DNA from: Streptomyces sp. S4.7
GTDB taxonomy: Bacteria; Actinomycetota; Actinomycetes; Streptomycetales; Streptomycetaceae
NCBI RefSeq assembly: GCF_010384365.1
Contig: NZ_CP048397.1
Location: forward strand, 5,828,001 to 5,892,000
DNA length: 64,000 bases
Direction: 5' to 3'
Shown here: positions 17,778-26,666 of the stretch, in pieces
Layout of the letters: each line of letters opens with the position of its first letter
Numbering within the stretch: position 1 is the stretch's first letter
Program-made: the position numbers and the translations under genes
Notes under the pieces: model-generated
What the model saw: only the letters and a program-made list of their open reading frames with translations
What the model was told of the DNA's origin: nothing
Database searches by the model: none

Positions 17778-19565
17778 ATGAAACTATCTGTCAGGAACGC
17801 GACATATCGCGGTACGGCGAGGAAGATGACACTGCCGATCGCCACCACCGTGGCCGTCGCGGCCACCGGACTCGCACTCGTCGCCCCCACGGCGACGGCC
17901 GGTCCGGCCGGCGCACCCGCCCCCGCGGGGGTCGCCGCGGCCGGCGCGACCCTCCCCTTCACCTCCGTCGAGGCGGAGGACGCCACCACGAACGGCACGG
18001 CCGTCGGGCCCGATTACACCCAGGGCACCCTCGCCTCGGAGTCCTCCGGCCGGCGCGCCGTCCAGCTCGCCGCGGGCCAGAGCGTGGAGTTCACGCTCCC
18101 CGCCGCCGCGAACGCGGTCAACCTCGCGTACAGCGTCCCGGACGGGCAGAGCGGCACCCTCGCGGTGTACATCGACGGCGAGAGGACCGACACGACGCTC
18201 GCCGTCACGTCCAAGTACTCGTACATCGACACGCCCTGGATCGCCGGCGCCAAGACGCACCATCTGCTCGACAACACCCGCGCGCTGCTCGGGCGCGACC
18301 TGTCCGCCGGCGCGAAGGTCAAGTTCGAGGCGAGCGTCCCGACCACGGTCGACGTCGCGGACTTCGAACAGGTCGCCGGGCCCGCCGGTGCCCCGTCCGG
18401 CGCGGTCTCGGTCGTCGACAAGGGCGCCGACCCGAGCGGGCAGGGGGACTCCACACAGGCGTTCCGCGAGGCGATCGCCGCCGCGAAGGGCGGCGTCGTG
18501 TGGATCCCGCCGGGCGACTTCAAACTGACCCAGTCGCTCAGCGGTGTGGACGACGTCGAGATACGGGGCGCGGGCAACTGGCACTCGGTGGTGCGCAGTT
18601 CGCGCTTCATCGACCAGTCGGGCGCCCCGACCGGCAGGGTGGGACTGCACGACTTCGCCGTCATCGGCGAGGTCACCGAGCGCGTCGACAACAACCCGGA
18701 CAACTTCGTCAACGGCTCGCTCGGTCCGGACTCCGCCGTGTCCGGCATGTGGCTCCAGCACCTGAAGGTCGGCCTCTGGCTGACCGGCAACAACGACAAC
18801 CTCGTCGTGGAGAGGAACCGCATCCTCGACATGACGGCCGACGGGCTCAATCTGAACGGCACGGCCAAGGGTGTCCAGGTACGTGAGAACTTCCTGCGCA
18901 ACACCGGCGACGACTCGCTCGCCATGTGGTCGCTGGGCACCACCAACAGCTCCAGCACCTTCGCCGACAACACCGTCTCGCAGCCCAACCTCGCGAACGG
19001 CATCGCGATCTACGGAGGCCGCGACATCACGGTCAAGGACAATCTGATCCTCGACACCAATGCCCTGGGCAGCGGTATCGCGATCTCCAACCAGAAGTTC
19101 ATGGACCCGTTCTTCCCGCTGGCCGGCACGATCACGGTCGCCGGGAACACCCTCGTACGCACGGGCGCCATGAACCCCAACTGGCAGCACCCGATGGGCG
19201 CGCTGCGGGTCGACGCGTACGACAGCGCCATCGAGGCGGACGTCAACATCACCGGCACCACCATCACCGACAGCCCCTACAGCGCCTTCGAGTTCGTCTC
19301 CGGCAGCGGAACGGGCAAGGCGGTCGCCCATGTGAGCGTCGACGGTGCGACCGTCGACGGGGTCGGGACGGTCGTGGTCCAGGCGGAGACACCCGGCGCG
19401 GTCGCGTTCAGCGGCGTCACGGCGACGGACGTGGGCGTCGCCGGGACGTACAACTGCCCCTACCCGGCGGGCAGCGGCACCTTCGAGATCACCGACGGCG
19501 GCGGCAACTCCGGCTGGGACACGGCCTGGGACGACTGCGCGACCTGGCCCGAGCCCGCGGAGTAG
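17778..19565 (+). CDS. Secreted GH87-like beta-helix glycosidase (single-module form)
   Basis: The 595-residue protein starts at ATG 17778 (AGGAAGGTG about 10 bp upstream) with a secretion signal (residues 1 to about 42, ending TATAGPAGA). A carbohydrate-binding-like domain (LPFTSVEAEDATTNG..., about 55-205) precedes a right-handed beta-helix starting DKGADPSGQGDSTQAFREAI. The motif RNTGDDSLAMWS (Asp378, Asp379) lines up with ATGDDSFALFS of the large enzyme at 6809, and the nearby DMTADGLNLNGTAKG matches NMFADGINMTNGSTG. The two are therefore homologous in both their binding-like and catalytic domains. If the large gene is truly broken, this one supplies the secreted activity of the locus. 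GH87 membership is inferred from these motifs; other beta-helix families remain possible. Confidence 0.75.
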   Translation: MKLSVRNATYRGTARKMTLPIATTVAVAATGLALVAPTATAGPAGAPAPAGVAAAGATLPFTSVEAEDATTNGTAVGPDYTQGTLASESSGRRAVQLAAGQSVEFTLPAAANAVNLAYSVPDGQSGTLAVYIDGERTDTTLAVTSKYSYIDTPWIAGAKTHHLLDNTRALLGRDLSAGAKVKFEASVPTTVDVADFEQVAGPAGAPSGAVSVVDKGADPSGQGDSTQAFREAIAAAKGGVVWIPPGDFKLTQSLSGVDDVEIRGAGNWHSVVRSSRFIDQSGAPTGRVGLHDFAVIGEVTERVDNNPDNFVNGSLGPDSAVSGMWLQHLKVGLWLTGNNDNLVVERNRILDMTADGLNLNGTAKGVQVRENFLRNTGDDSLAMWSLGTTNSSSTFADNTVSQPNLANGIAIYGGRDITVKDNLILDTNALGSGIAISNQKFMDPFFPLAGTITVAGNTLVRTGAMNPNWQHPMGALRVDAYDSAIEADVNITGTTITDSPYSAFEFVSGSGTGKAVAHVSVDGATVDGVGTVVVQAETPGAVAFSGVTATDVGVAGTYNCPYPAGSGTFEITDGGGNSGWDTAWDDCATWPEPAE

Positions 19566-19585
19566 GACGGCTCCGGCTCTGCCCC

Positions 19586-19624
19586 CGACCGCCGGACGGG
19601 CTCCTTCGGCCCGTCCGGCGGTCG
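19586..19624 (+). terminator. Terminator after the second secreted enzyme
   Basis: CGACCGCCGGACGGGC (19586-19601) and GCCCGTCCGGCGGTCG (19609-19624) form a perfect 16 bp stem with a 7 nt loop, 20 bp after the stop codon. It marks the right end of the alpha-glucan locus. Confidence 0.8.
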
Positions 19625-19728
19625 AGGACGAACCGGCCACCGGCCGGCACCGGTGAGCCGCTCTCCTATCCTGGAGCGGGCAGGCGCACGGCTCTGCCCG
19701 ACCTCCTACGGAAAGGCGGGGCGCGGTC

Positions 19729-20102
19729 TTGAATCCGAGCACGGCCGGCAGGCAGATTCCGGTGGTCGTCCTCGCGGGCTTCCTCGGCTCGGGCAAGACG
19801 ACCCTGCTCAACCATCTCCTGCGCCGCCGCGCCGGCAACCGCGTCGCCGTGATCGTCAACGACTTCGGGGCCGTCGAGATCGACGCCATGACGGTCGCGG
19901 GACAGATCGGCTCCACGGTCTCCCTCGGCAACGGCTGCCTCTGCTGCGCCGTCGACGCGAGCGAACTCGACGGCTATCTGGAGCGGCTGACCCGCCCCGC
20001 CGCGCGGATCGACATCATCGTCATCGAGGCGAGCGGCCTCGCCGAACCGCAGGAACTCGTCCGGATGATCCTCGCGGGCGACAACCCGCGCACCGTGTAC
20101 GG
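19729..20102 (+). pseudogene. CobW-family GTPase, 5' part (split by IS110-family element)
   Basis: Starts at TTG 19729 with a good ribosome site (GGAAAGGCGGGG). It encodes the G domain of a CobW/G3E metallochaperone GTPase: Walker A GFLGSGKTTLL, the metal-binding CxCC in LGNGCLCCAVD, and IVIEASGLAEPQ. The homology stops at ...NPRTVYGG and the remaining 14 codons before a stop at 20149 belong to the inserted element. Joining base 20102 to 21790 restores the frame and the typical junction VYGG-LVEVVDAAEF. CobW proteins deliver metals such as zinc or cobalt to target enzymes. Confidence 0.85.
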
Positions 20103-21789
20103 GGGGGGTGCCCCTATCTGTTTCGTCAACCCCGGTGGGGTCGGCTTGTAGGGGTTGATCCTGGTTTTTTGGGACGTCCCGCGAAGCGGGATGTCCCCGA
20201 CGGATCGGGTGGCTGATGGGCAGTGCGGTGGTCGGCGGGGCCGCGGTGGCCGTGCCGGTGCGCGGGTGTGATGGGGCCTGGAGGGCGGGGGCGGTGGAGT
20301 CGTCAGGCAGCGAGGTCGACGTCGCCCGGGGTGCGTGCTTCGTAGAGAGCCCCGGTGCGGATCATCGCGTGGATGACGTTCACGCGCTGGCGGGCCAGGC
20401 GGAGGATCGCCTGGGTGTGGGTCTTGCCGCGTGCGCGTTGGCGGTCGTAGTAGGTCCGGGAGGACGGGTCGGTTTTGCAGCCGATCGCGGCGAACGCGGC
20501 CTGGAACAGGGCCCGTTTGAGGAGCCGGTTGCCGCGGTGGGGTGCGTGTTCGCCGCGAATCGAGGTGCCGGAGGACTTCGTGGCCGGGGCGAGTCCGGCG
20601 TAGGAGGCGAGGTGTCCGGCGCTGGGGAAACCGGTGCCGTCACCGATCGCGACGATCACGGCGGCCGTGGTCCTGACGCCCAGGCCGGGCAAGGAGGTCA
20701 GGAGGTGGAAAAGAGGGAGGGCCTCCAGCAGGGCAGCGATCTCCTGCTCGGCCTGGCGGCGCTGAGTGTGGGCGGCGGCGAGCTGGGCGGCGAGTCCCGG
20801 CACGATCAGCGCGGATGCCGGTGCCGGGAACGACGAGGGTCTGCTCGGCGAGCGCGTCGAAGATCTCTGCGGTGAGGTGGTGGGCCTTGCGCGAACCGTG
20901 CGCCTTGAGCAGGGACTCGCAGCGGGCCCGGCCCAGTTTCTTCAGCCTGGCTGGGGAGTGGCGCTGGAGGAGAGCCTGGATGTAGGGGTACCAGGCGGGG
21001 GCCGAGGACACGTTCGAGGGAGGGATGGATCTGGGAGAGCAGGCCACGCAGCCGGTTGGTGGTGCGGTTGACCTCGCCGGCCAGGTCGTTGTCGTAACCG
21101 GTGAGCATCGTCAGCTCGGCCAGCACCTCGTCGTCGCGGTCCACCGCCCGCAGGGTGTGCGGCATCGTGCGGGCGGTCTCGGCGATCACGAACGCGTCGC
21201 GGGCATCGGTCTTGGCCTCGCCGGGATGCAGGTCGGCGGCCCGCCGCATCGACAGCCCGGGCAGGTAGGCCACCCGGCAGCCCGCCGCACGGGCCACCGT
21301 CAGCGGCAGCGCACCGATGTTCGCGACCTGGTCCACGATCACCAGAACGGTGCCGAACTTCGCCACCAGCCTGGTGAACAGCTCCAGCAGTCTCGGCTCG
21401 GTGTTGGGCAGCCGCTTGTCGTGCACGGTTCTGCCGTCCCGGGTCCGGCCGTGGGCGTGGTGGAACTCCTTGCCCAGGTCCAGGCCGAGGAAGAGATCTA
21501 TCGCGGTCGTGTCGACCATGTGCGTGTGCCTCTCGCCACTCGTCTCCTGAAACTCCCGGCCGTCCCTGCGGCACCACACGCCGGCAACCACGTTACGCAG
21601 ACATGCCGCCCGGTGAAGCGGCCCGGCATTGCGCCGGACCAGGCGGTCGTCAGGCCCCTCATCAGCGGTCAAGCGGTGCCCCGAAGCCCAGCGGCAACAC
21701 CCCCCAGGTCATCGCCTTCGACAGGGGGCACACAGCCATACCGGACCCGGGGGCCAGGAACCCCATTGCGGGGCCACGAGAAAGGTAAC
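20103..21789 (-). mobile_element. IS110-family insertion sequence inside a CobW-type gene
   Basis: About 1,687 bp separate two halves of one gene. The inserted DNA carries an IS110-type DEDD transposase on the minus strand, with non-coding flanks of about 200 bp (20103-20302) and 270 bp (21520-21789). The target was a run of G in ...GTGTAC-GGGGGG-CTGGTC; because left and right edges are both G-rich, ends are uncertain by a few bases. No terminal inverted repeats are obvious, as expected for IS110. The 270 bp flank before the transposase start is where the bridge RNA lies in IS110-group elements (established for IS621; inferred here). The 200 bp flank holds two hairpins: TCAACCCC/GGGGTTGA near 20126-20158 and GGGACGTCCCGC-GAA-GCGGGATGTCCC at 20171-20197. 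Confidence 0.85.
20303..21519 (-). pseudogene. IS110-family transposase with two frameshifts
   Basis: Reads from ATG at 21519: MVDTTAIDLFLGLDLGKEFHHA begins the RuvC-like DEDD domain, with VIVDQVANIGAL and GEAKTDARDAFVIAETAR. The frame changes near 21000 (after LSQIHPSLERVLGP) and again near 20810 (after EQTLVVPGTG), giving three segments that together make one normal-length transposase of about 405 residues. The last segment has the Tnp_20 domain (LPGLGVRTTAAVIVAIGDG, SYAGLAPATKSSGTSIRG, LLKRALFQAAFAA). Each shift is explained by a single base gained or lost. The element is probably no longer able to move by itself. Confidence 0.85.
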
Positions 21790-22531
21790 GGGGCTGGTCG
21801 AGGTCGTGGACGCGGCCGAGTTCGACGCCACCCGCGAGCGGCACCCCGAGACCGACCGCCATCTCGCCATCGCCGACCTGGTCGTCCTGAACAAGACCGA
21901 CCGTGTGACACCGGCCGAACACGAGCGCGTCCTCGGCGTGGTCGCGGAGCTGGGGCCGGACGCGGCGGTGGTCTCCGCGTCGTACGGGAGGATCGACCCC
22001 GGCCTGCTCTTCGACCCCGCCACCCGCCCGGCCGAGGACGAGAAGGTCCGCCAGCTCTCCTTCGAGGACCTGCGCGCCGACGAGGGGCAGGACGAGGGCC
22101 GGGGCGAGGGCCACGCGCACGCGCACCACCCGCACACCGGCTACGAGAGCCTGTCCTTCGACGAACCGGCCGCCATGGACCCCCGCCGGCTCATGGCCTT
22201 CCTCGACTCGCGGCCGGAAGGGCTCTACCGCGTCAAGGACTTCGTGGACTTCGGCGCGGCCGACCCGGACAACCGTTACGCCGTACACGCCGTCGGGCGC
22301 TTCCTGCGCTTCTACCCGGAGCCCTGGCCACGGGGTGCCGAGCGCCGCACGCAGCTCGTCCTCATCGGCTCCGGCATCGACCGCGACGCCCTGGACAAGG
22401 AGCTGCGGGTCTGCGCCGTCACCGGCGCCGACAGCGACCTCGGCGAACTCGGCGACGAGGCCGCCATGTGGGGCGTCCTGCGCTACGTACGGTCCGGGCC
22501 GGCGGCCGAAGAGGCCACCGACCCGGTCTGA
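21790..22531 (+). pseudogene. CobW-family GTPase, 3' part (split by IS110-family element)
   Basis: Continues the gene from 19729: LVEVVDAAEFDATRERHPETDRHLAIADLVVLNKTDRV (guanine-specificity NKTD), a His/Glu-rich linker (EGHAHAHHPHTGYES) that could bind metal, and the CobW C-terminal domain (GLYRVKDFVDF...YAVHAVGRFLRFYPEPW). With no start of its own after the insertion, this half should not be expressed as a functional protein. Loss of this chaperone could affect metal allocation, unless a second CobW protein exists elsewhere. Confidence 0.85.
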
Positions 22532-22547
22532 CCACCGAACACCCGCG

Positions 22548-24998
22548 TCAGCTCGCCGGACCCGCCAGGACGGCCACGACCGACGGCGGCGGCGTCCCCG
22601 AACCGTCCCTGCGCGGATCGGGCTCCGGCAGCGTGGCCGGTGAGCCGTTCTTCTGCGCGGCCCGGGCCGGGGCCGCGCCCGCCCAGGCGAAGATCAGCAG
22701 GTCCTCGCCCTTGAGGAAGCGCTGGCAGCGCACCCCGCCGGTGGCCCGCCCCTTGCGCGGATACTGGTCGAACGGCGTGAGCTTGGCCGTCGTCTCCGAG
22801 TCGTCCAGCGTGCCGTGCGAGCCCGCGACCGTGTAGACCACCCCGTCGCCCGCCGGGTCGACCGCCGTGAAGGAGATCACCGACGCGCCCTCGGCCAGCT
22901 TGATACCGGCCATGCCCCCCGCGGGCCGGCCCTGCGGCCGTACCTGCGACGCCTGGTAGCGCAGCAGTTGGGCGTCGGAGGTGATGAAGACCAGATCCTC
23001 CTCGCCCGTACGCAGCTCGGCCGCGCCCACCACCCGGTCACCCTCCTTGAGGCCGATGACCTCCAACTCGTCCTTGTTGGACGGATAGTCGGGGACGACC
23101 CGCTTCACGACACCCTGGAGCGTGCCCAGCGCCAGACCGGGCGAGGACTCGTCCAGCGTCGTGAGACAGACCAGGTCCTCGTCGGGCTCCAGCGTCAGGA
23201 ACTCCGCAAGCGGCGCCCCGCCCGACAGGTTCGGCGCCGAGGCGGTGTCGGGCAACTGCGGCAGGTCGATGACGGAGATCCGCAGCAGCCGGCCGGCCGA
23301 GGTGACGGCTCCGACCTCGCCGCGCGCCGTCGCCGGCACGGCCGAGACGATCACGTCGTGCTTCACCCGCTTGCCGTCGCCGCTGCCCAGCGGGCCGCCG
23401 TTGGCCGTACGCGCCAGCAGCCCGGTGGAGGACATCAGCACCCGGCACGGGTCGTCGGCCACCTCCAGCGGCACCGCGGCGACCGGCGAACTGCCCGACT
23501 CCAGCAGCACCGTGCGCCGGTCGGTGCCGAACTTCTTGGCCACCGTGGCCAGTTCACCGGAGACGAGCTTGCGCAGCTCGCTGTCCGACTCCAGGATGCC
23601 GGTCAGCTCGTCGATCTCGCCGTTGAGCCGGTCGCGCTCGCTCTCCAGCTCGATCCGGTCGAACCGGGTGAGCCGGCGCAGCGGCGTGTCCAGGATGTAC
23701 TGCGTCTGGATGTCGCTCAGCGAGAAGCGCTCGATCAGCCGTTCCTTGGCCTGCGCCGAGTTGTCGCTCGACCGGATGAGGCGGATGACCTCGTCGATGT
23801 CGACCAGCGCGACGAGCAGACCCTCGACCAGATGCAGCCGGTCGCGCCGCTTGGTCCTGCGGAACTCGCTGCGCCTGCGTACGACGGTGAACCGGTGGTC
23901 GAGATAGACCTCCAGCAGCTCCTTGAGCCCCAGCGTCAGCGGCTGGCCGTCCACCAGCGCCACGTTGTTGATGCCGAAGGTCTCCTCCATCGGCGTCAGC
24001 TTGTAGAGCTGCTCCAGCACCGCCTCGGGGATGAAGCCGTTCTTGATCTCGATGACCAGACGCAGCCCGTGCGCCCGGTCGGTGAGGTCCTTGACGTCGG
24101 CGATGCCCATCAGCTTCTTCGCCGAGACCAGGTCCTTGATCTTGGCGATCACCTTCTCCGGGCCGACGGTGAAGGGCAGTTCGGTCACGACGAGGCCCTT
24201 GCGGCGCGCGGTGACGTCCTCCACGGTGACCGTGGCGCGGATCTTGAACGTGCCGCGCCCGTTCTCGTACGCGTCCTTGATGCCCTGGAGGCCCACGATC
24301 CGGCCACCGGTGGGCAGGTCGGGCCCCGGCACGTACCGCATCAGCGTTTCCAGGTCGGCGCCCGGGTGCTTGATCAGGTGCCGTGCGGCGGCGATGACCT
24401 CGCCGAGGTTGTGCGGCGCCATGTTCGTCGCCATGCCGACGGCGATTCCGGAGGCGCCGTTGACCAGCAGATTCGGATACGCGGCGGGCAGCGTGACCGG
24501 TTCCCGCTCCTGGCCGTCGTAATTCGACTGGAAATCGACGGTGTCCTCGTCGATCGACTCGGTCATCAGTGACGTCGCGTCAGCCATCCGGCACTCCGTG
24601 TACCGCATGGCGGCCGGCGGGTCGTCGTTGCCGAGGGAGCCGAAGTTGCCGTGCCCGTCGACGAGCGGCAGCCGCATCGAGAAGGGCTGTGCCATCCGGA
24701 CGAGGGCGTCGTAGATCGACGCGTCCCCGTGCGGGTGCAATTTACCCATCACCTCACCGACGACACGGGCGCACTTCACGTAGCCGCGGTCGGGGCGCAG
24801 GCCCATCTCGTTCATCTGGTACACGATGCGCCGGTGCACCGGCTTCATGCCGTCGCGGGCGTCGGGCAGGGCGCGGGAGTAGATCACCGAGTACGCGTAC
24901 TCAAGGAAGGAGCCCTGCATTTCATCGACCACGTCGATGTCGAGGATCTTCTCCTCGAAGTCCTCCGGCGGCGGGGTCTTCGTGCTGCGGCGGGCCAT
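22548..24998 (-). CDS. parC: DNA topoisomerase IV subunit A
   Basis: ATG 24998 begins MARRSTKTPPPEDFEEKILDIDVVDEMQGSFLEYAYSVI; longer in-frame extensions upstream are non-coding. The 816-residue protein has the GyrA/ParC breakage-reunion domain with catalytic Tyr133 (AAMRYTECRM), quinolone-region motif KLHPHGDASIYD, the coiled coil (FDRIELESERDRLNGEIDEL) and a C-terminal beta-pinwheel. The GyrA-box of true gyrase (QRRGGKG type) is not seen, which favours ParC over GyrA. It decatenates chromosomes with ParE, which is not in this window. Its gene is divergent from the M16 peptidase pair. Confidence 0.95.
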   Translation of the reverse strand: MARRSTKTPPPEDFEEKILDIDVVDEMQGSFLEYAYSVIYSRALPDARDGMKPVHRRIVYQMNEMGLRPDRGYVKCARVVGEVMGKLHPHGDASIYDALVRMAQPFSMRLPLVDGHGNFGSLGNDDPPAAMRYTECRMADATSLMTESIDEDTVDFQSNYDGQEREPVTLPAAYPNLLVNGASGIAVGMATNMAPHNLGEVIAAARHLIKHPGADLETLMRYVPGPDLPTGGRIVGLQGIKDAYENGRGTFKIRATVTVEDVTARRKGLVVTELPFTVGPEKVIAKIKDLVSAKKLMGIADVKDLTDRAHGLRLVIEIKNGFIPEAVLEQLYKLTPMEETFGINNVALVDGQPLTLGLKELLEVYLDHRFTVVRRRSEFRRTKRRDRLHLVEGLLVALVDIDEVIRLIRSSDNSAQAKERLIERFSLSDIQTQYILDTPLRRLTRFDRIELESERDRLNGEIDELTGILESDSELRKLVSGELATVAKKFGTDRRTVLLESGSSPVAAVPLEVADDPCRVLMSSTGLLARTANGGPLGSGDGKRVKHDVIVSAVPATARGEVGAVTSAGRLLRISVIDLPQLPDTASAPNLSGGAPLAEFLTLEPDEDLVCLTTLDESSPGLALGTLQGVVKRVVPDYPSNKDELEVIGLKEGDRVVGAAELRTGEEDLVFITSDAQLLRYQASQVRPQGRPAGGMAGIKLAEGASVISFTAVDPAGDGVVYTVAGSHGTLDDSETTAKLTPFDQYPRKGRATGGVRCQRFLKGEDLLIFAWAGAAPARAAQKNGSPATLPEPDPRRDGSGTPPPSVVAVLAGPAS

Positions 24999-25301
24999 CG
25001 CTGCTGCGGCTCCTTCACAGGTCTGTGCGGGTCTGGACGGACAACTTCGGGGACTCTGAGCGGACAACTTGAGGAACTGACGCGGACCATTGTGGCCCGC
25101 CGGACTGACAACGCCGACCTCGACCCGTCGTTGAACCGCCCGGGGCGCCCGTTTCCGGCGGAGCACCGCCGGGCTGTCAACGGGCCGCCGACCGGCGGAC
25201 GGCGAGGTGGCACCCCTTCGCGCGACACGGAAACTTCGCCACGCGTCGGCGCGCTTGCATACAGTGGCAGGACTTCTTATATCGCGATCGAAGGGACGTA
25301 C
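24999..25301. promoter_or_regulatory. Divergent promoter region between parC and the M16 pair
   Basis: This 303 bp gap has no credible gene. It holds two copies of GGACAACTT near 25038-25069 and, close to the right end, a good promoter for the rightward peptidase operon (25255-25283, listed separately). Confidence 0.6.
25255..25283 (+). promoter_or_regulatory. Sigma-70-type (HrdB-like) promoter for the M16 peptidase operon
   Basis: TTGCAT (25255-25260), a 17 bp spacer and TATATC (25278-25283) match the vegetative consensus well. Transcription would begin near 25290, giving a very short leader that still includes the GAAGGGA ribosome site before ATG 25302. Confidence 0.65.
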
Positions 25302-26666
25302 ATGCCCATGGGTCACACGGCCACAGCGCAGGCCGGCTCCGGCGGCCTGACAGCGACCGAGCACCGGCTCGCCAACGGACTGCGCGTGGTGCTCTCCGAG
25401 GACCACCTGACCCCGGTCGCCGCGGTCTGTCTCTGGTACGACGTCGGTTCGCGCCACGAGGTCAAGGGCCGTACGGGCCTCGCCCACCTCTTCGAGCACC
25501 TGATGTTCCAGGGCTCCGCCCAGGTCAAGGGCAACGGTCACTTCGAGCTGGTGCAGGGCGCCGGCGGCTCGCTCAACGGCACCACCAGCTTCGAGCGCAC
25601 CAACTACTTCGAGACCATGCCCACCCACCAGCTGGAGCTCGCCCTCTGGCTGGAGGCCGACCGCATGGGCTCGCTGCTCTCCTCCCTCGACGACGAGGGG
25701 ATGGAGAACCAGCGCGACGTCGTGAAGAACGAACGCCGCCAGCGTTACGACAACGTGCCCTACGGCACCGCCTTCGAGCGCCTGACCGCGCTCTCCTACC
25801 CCGAGGGCCACCCCTACCACCACACCCCGATCGGCTCGATGGCCGACCTGGACGCGGCGACCCTCGACGACGCGCGGCAGTTCTTCCGTACGTACTACGC
25901 GCCGAACAACGCGGTGCTCTCGGTCGTCGGCGACATCGACCCCGAGCAGACCCTCGCCTGGGTCGAGAAGTACTTCGGCTCGATCCCCGGCCACGACGGC
26001 AAGCAGCCGCCGCGCGACGGCTCCCTGCCCGACATCATCGGCGAGCAGCTGCGCGAGGAGATCCACGAGGAGGTCCCGGCCCGCGCGCTGATGGCCGCCT
26101 ACCGGCTGCCGCAGGACGGCACCCGCGAGTCCGACGCCGCCGACCTGGCGCTCACCGTCCTCGGCGGCGGCGAGTCCTCCCGGCTGCACAACCGCCTGGT
26201 ACGCCGCGACCGTACGGCCGTCACCGCCGGATTCGGACTGCTGCGGCTGGCGGGCGCGCCCTCGCTCGGCTGGCTGGACGTGAAGACCTCCGGCGGCGTC
26301 GAGGTTCCGCAGATCGAGGCCGCTGTCGACGAGGAGCTGGCCCGGTTCGCGGCCGAAGGCCCCACGGCCGAGGAAATGGAGCGCGCCCAGGCCCAGTTGG
26401 AGCGCGAGTGGCTCGACCGGCTCGGCACGGTCGCGGGCCGCGCCGACGAACTGTGCAGGTACGCGGTGCTGTTCGGCGACCCGCAGCTGGCGCTGACCGC
26501 CGTCCAGCGGGTGCTGGACGTCACGGCCGAAGAGGTACGTGCCGTCGCCGAGGCGCGGCTGCGCCCCGACAACAGGGCGGTGCTCGTCTACGAGCCCACC
26601 TCCCCCGACGACGACGCCGACGACGCGGCTGCCGACACCGACGAGCACGAGGGGGCGGACCAGTGA
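25302..26666 (+). CDS. M16-family zinc metallopeptidase, catalytic subunit
   Basis: ATG 25302 follows GAAGGGA at 5 bp. The 454-residue protein has the inverted zinc motif HLFEH (residues 62-66), the downstream Glu of the M16 signature (NERRQRYDNVPYG) and a C-terminal inactive half. Bacterial M16B enzymes work as a clamshell of a catalytic and a non-catalytic subunit; the next gene supplies the second. The C-terminus ends in an acidic tail (DDDADDAAADTDEHEGADQ). The substrates are unknown; relatives include mitochondrial processing peptidase and PqqF. Confidence 0.93.
   Translation: MPMGHTATAQAGSGGLTATEHRLANGLRVVLSEDHLTPVAAVCLWYDVGSRHEVKGRTGLAHLFEHLMFQGSAQVKGNGHFELVQGAGGSLNGTTSFERTNYFETMPTHQLELALWLEADRMGSLLSSLDDEGMENQRDVVKNERRQRYDNVPYGTAFERLTALSYPEGHPYHHTPIGSMADLDAATLDDARQFFRTYYAPNNAVLSVVGDIDPEQTLAWVEKYFGSIPGHDGKQPPRDGSLPDIIGEQLREEIHEEVPARALMAAYRLPQDGTRESDAADLALTVLGGGESSRLHNRLVRRDRTAVTAGFGLLRLAGAPSLGWLDVKTSGGVEVPQIEAAVDEELARFAAEGPTAEEMERAQAQLEREWLDRLGTVAGRADELCRYAVLFGDPQLALTAVQRVLDVTAEEVRAVAEARLRPDNRAVLVYEPTSPDDDADDAAADTDEHEGADQ

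Noticed and set aside
20171..20197. Rho-independent terminator for the IS110 transposase
   Set aside because: The hairpin is strong, but on the transposase strand it is followed by A residues, not T; the T-run is on the other strand before the stem.
22548..26648. parC reading frame extended upstream to give 1,366 residues
   Set aside because: The upstream part is opposite the M16 peptidase and is low-complexity; ParC homology starts exactly at ATG 24998.
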